Assembly: GCF_946478925.1 (NCBI RefSeq)
Contig: NZ_CAMLDP010000047.1
Coordinates: forward strand, 1 to 14,678
Direction: 5' to 3'
Length of the DNA stretch: 14,678 nt
DNA from: an uncultured Nitrososphaera sp.
Lineage (GTDB): Archaea; Thermoproteota; Nitrososphaeria; Nitrososphaerales; Nitrososphaeraceae
Shown: piece by piece, positions 14,029 to 14,678 of the stretch
Layout: each line of letters begins with the position of its first letter
Numbering within the stretch: the stretch's first letter is position 1
Made by a program: the position numbers and the translations under genes
Notes under the pieces: generated by a model
What the model saw: the letters and a program-made list of their open reading frames with translations, nothing else
The model's database searches: none
Told to the model about the DNA's origin: nothing

Positions 14029-14678
14029 TTACGGGCCCCGTCCCGTGCAGGCGGCAAACCTGTCACTGTACTCTTTTAGCACTGGCTCGCCAGTTATCTC
14101 GTACAGTCTGCCTAGCTGGGCGATGTGCCCCCTGTGGTAGTTGTCCTTTGCCCTGTTGCCCATCTGGTCATAGTAGGACCAGTCGCCGGCATAGTATTTT
14201 TTCAGGTTGCCGTCGGCAGCGAGCCAGTTCACCCCCTTGCCAAACACAATGAGCGCCCGGTAGTCGCGTGTGTACTGGTAGTATTTCCACACGTGTATCA
14301 GCGAGTTTGTGTGGCCGTTTAAAACGTAGGTCTTTTGAAAGCCCGGCTTGGCTAGAAGCTGCAGAAATATCGAGTCCTTGCCCTCATCGCTTGCGACCCC
14401 GTCGACGTCGTAATCGACCAGAAACGCGCCAAAGGCTCTTCTTGCCCCTGCAAGGTAGCTGTCTTTTCCCGTCATTTCGTGCGCAAGCAGAAGGACGTTG
14501 GTCCCCTCGGCCTGCGCAAGCGCTGAGGTGTACGGGGGCTCGACTCCCCCGTACCAGCCCCACCGAAAACCGTATTCCCACAGCGAATATCCGGATTTTT
14601 CTTTTGCGTGCCCAAGCAGCCAGTCGGCGGTGTTTATCAGGTTCTGCCTTGCCTGCGGGTCGCCTGTCCGCCGGTAGC
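14029..14678 (-). CDS. D-glucuronyl C5-epimerase-like protein, C-terminal part (partial)
   Basis: The last 215 residues are present. The reading frame is open to the window edge, so the N-terminus lies outside. The sequence matches the C-terminal domain of D-glucuronyl C5-epimerases, which convert D-glucuronate to L-iduronate in polysaccharides. Visible are YTSALAQAEGTNVLLLAHEMTG, LNGHTNSLIHVWKYYQYTRD, a GDWSYYD segment, and YHRGHIAQLGRLYEITGE near the end. ATG at 14475 is internal, because conserved sequence (WEYGFRWGWYGG) continues upstream of it. A role in extracellular polysaccharide or surface glycan modification is inferred from the family; substrate and location cannot be judged without the N-terminus. 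It converges on the Asn/Asp-rich secreted protein gene. Confidence 0.8.
   Translation of the reverse strand, partial: YRRTGDPQARQNLINTADWLLGHAKEKSGYSLWEYGFRWGWYGGVEPPYTSALAQAEGTNVLLLAHEMTGKDSYLAGARRAFGAFLVDYDVDGVASDEGKDSIFLQLLAKPGFQKTYVLNGHTNSLIHVWKYYQYTRDYRALIVFGKGVNWLAADGNLKKYYAGDWSYYDQMGNRAKDNYHRGHIAQLGRLYEITGEPVLKEYSDRFAACTGRGP

Overview
The window looks like core genome of an ammonia-oxidising archaeon of the Nitrososphaeria (Thaumarchaeota), probably Nitrososphaera-like. The evidence is an archaeal elongation factor 2 with the diphthamide histidine, the archaeal/eukaryotic ribosomal proteins eS24 and eS31 (S27ae), futalosine-pathway menaquinone genes, and archaeal promoters in which a TATA box sits about 20-36 nt before the start codon, often with almost no leader. 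The assignment rests on recognised protein families and was not checked against a database.

Layout. (1) 51-2252, minus: translation elongation factor EF-2. (2) 2351-9937: a menaquinone neighbourhood with mqnD (+), an ArsB/NhaD-type ion transporter (-), a divergent pair of radical SAM genes mqnE (-) and mqnC (+), then a minus-strand operon reading from an unknown small protein, through a UbiD-family decarboxylase, to a GNAT acetyltransferase. mqnE, mqnC and mqnD catalyse successive steps from chorismate-derived precursors towards 1,4-dihydroxy-6-naphthoate. The UbiD protein is a good candidate for the decarboxylation after prenylation. The first step (MqnA), futalosine hydrolase, prenyltransferase, flavin prenyltransferase and methyltransferase are not in the window. 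(3) 10037-10631, plus: ribosomal protein genes eS24 and eS31. (4) 10633-13009, minus: a two-gene operon of unknown role, a HExxH putative metallopeptidase overlapping by 8 nt a fusion of a nucleotidyltransferase with a kinase-like domain whose catalytic loop is degenerate. (5) 13010-13490: an intergenic region, AT-rich in its right half. (6) 13497-13910, plus: a secreted, Asn/Asp-rich repeat protein. (7) 14029 to the window end, minus: the C-terminal part of a D-glucuronyl C5-epimerase-like protein.

Genes are tightly packed. Convergent pairs meet with 0-1 nt between stops (7086/7087, 10631/10633) or share short two-sided terminators (3186-3203, 13961-13998). Several genes seem to start with TTG placed directly downstream of a TATA box.

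No mobile element, CRISPR array, tRNA or rRNA was seen. The least explained parts are the nucleotidyltransferase/kinase-like fusion with its metallopeptidase partner, the Asn/Asp-rich secreted protein, and the small protein leading the ubiD operon.
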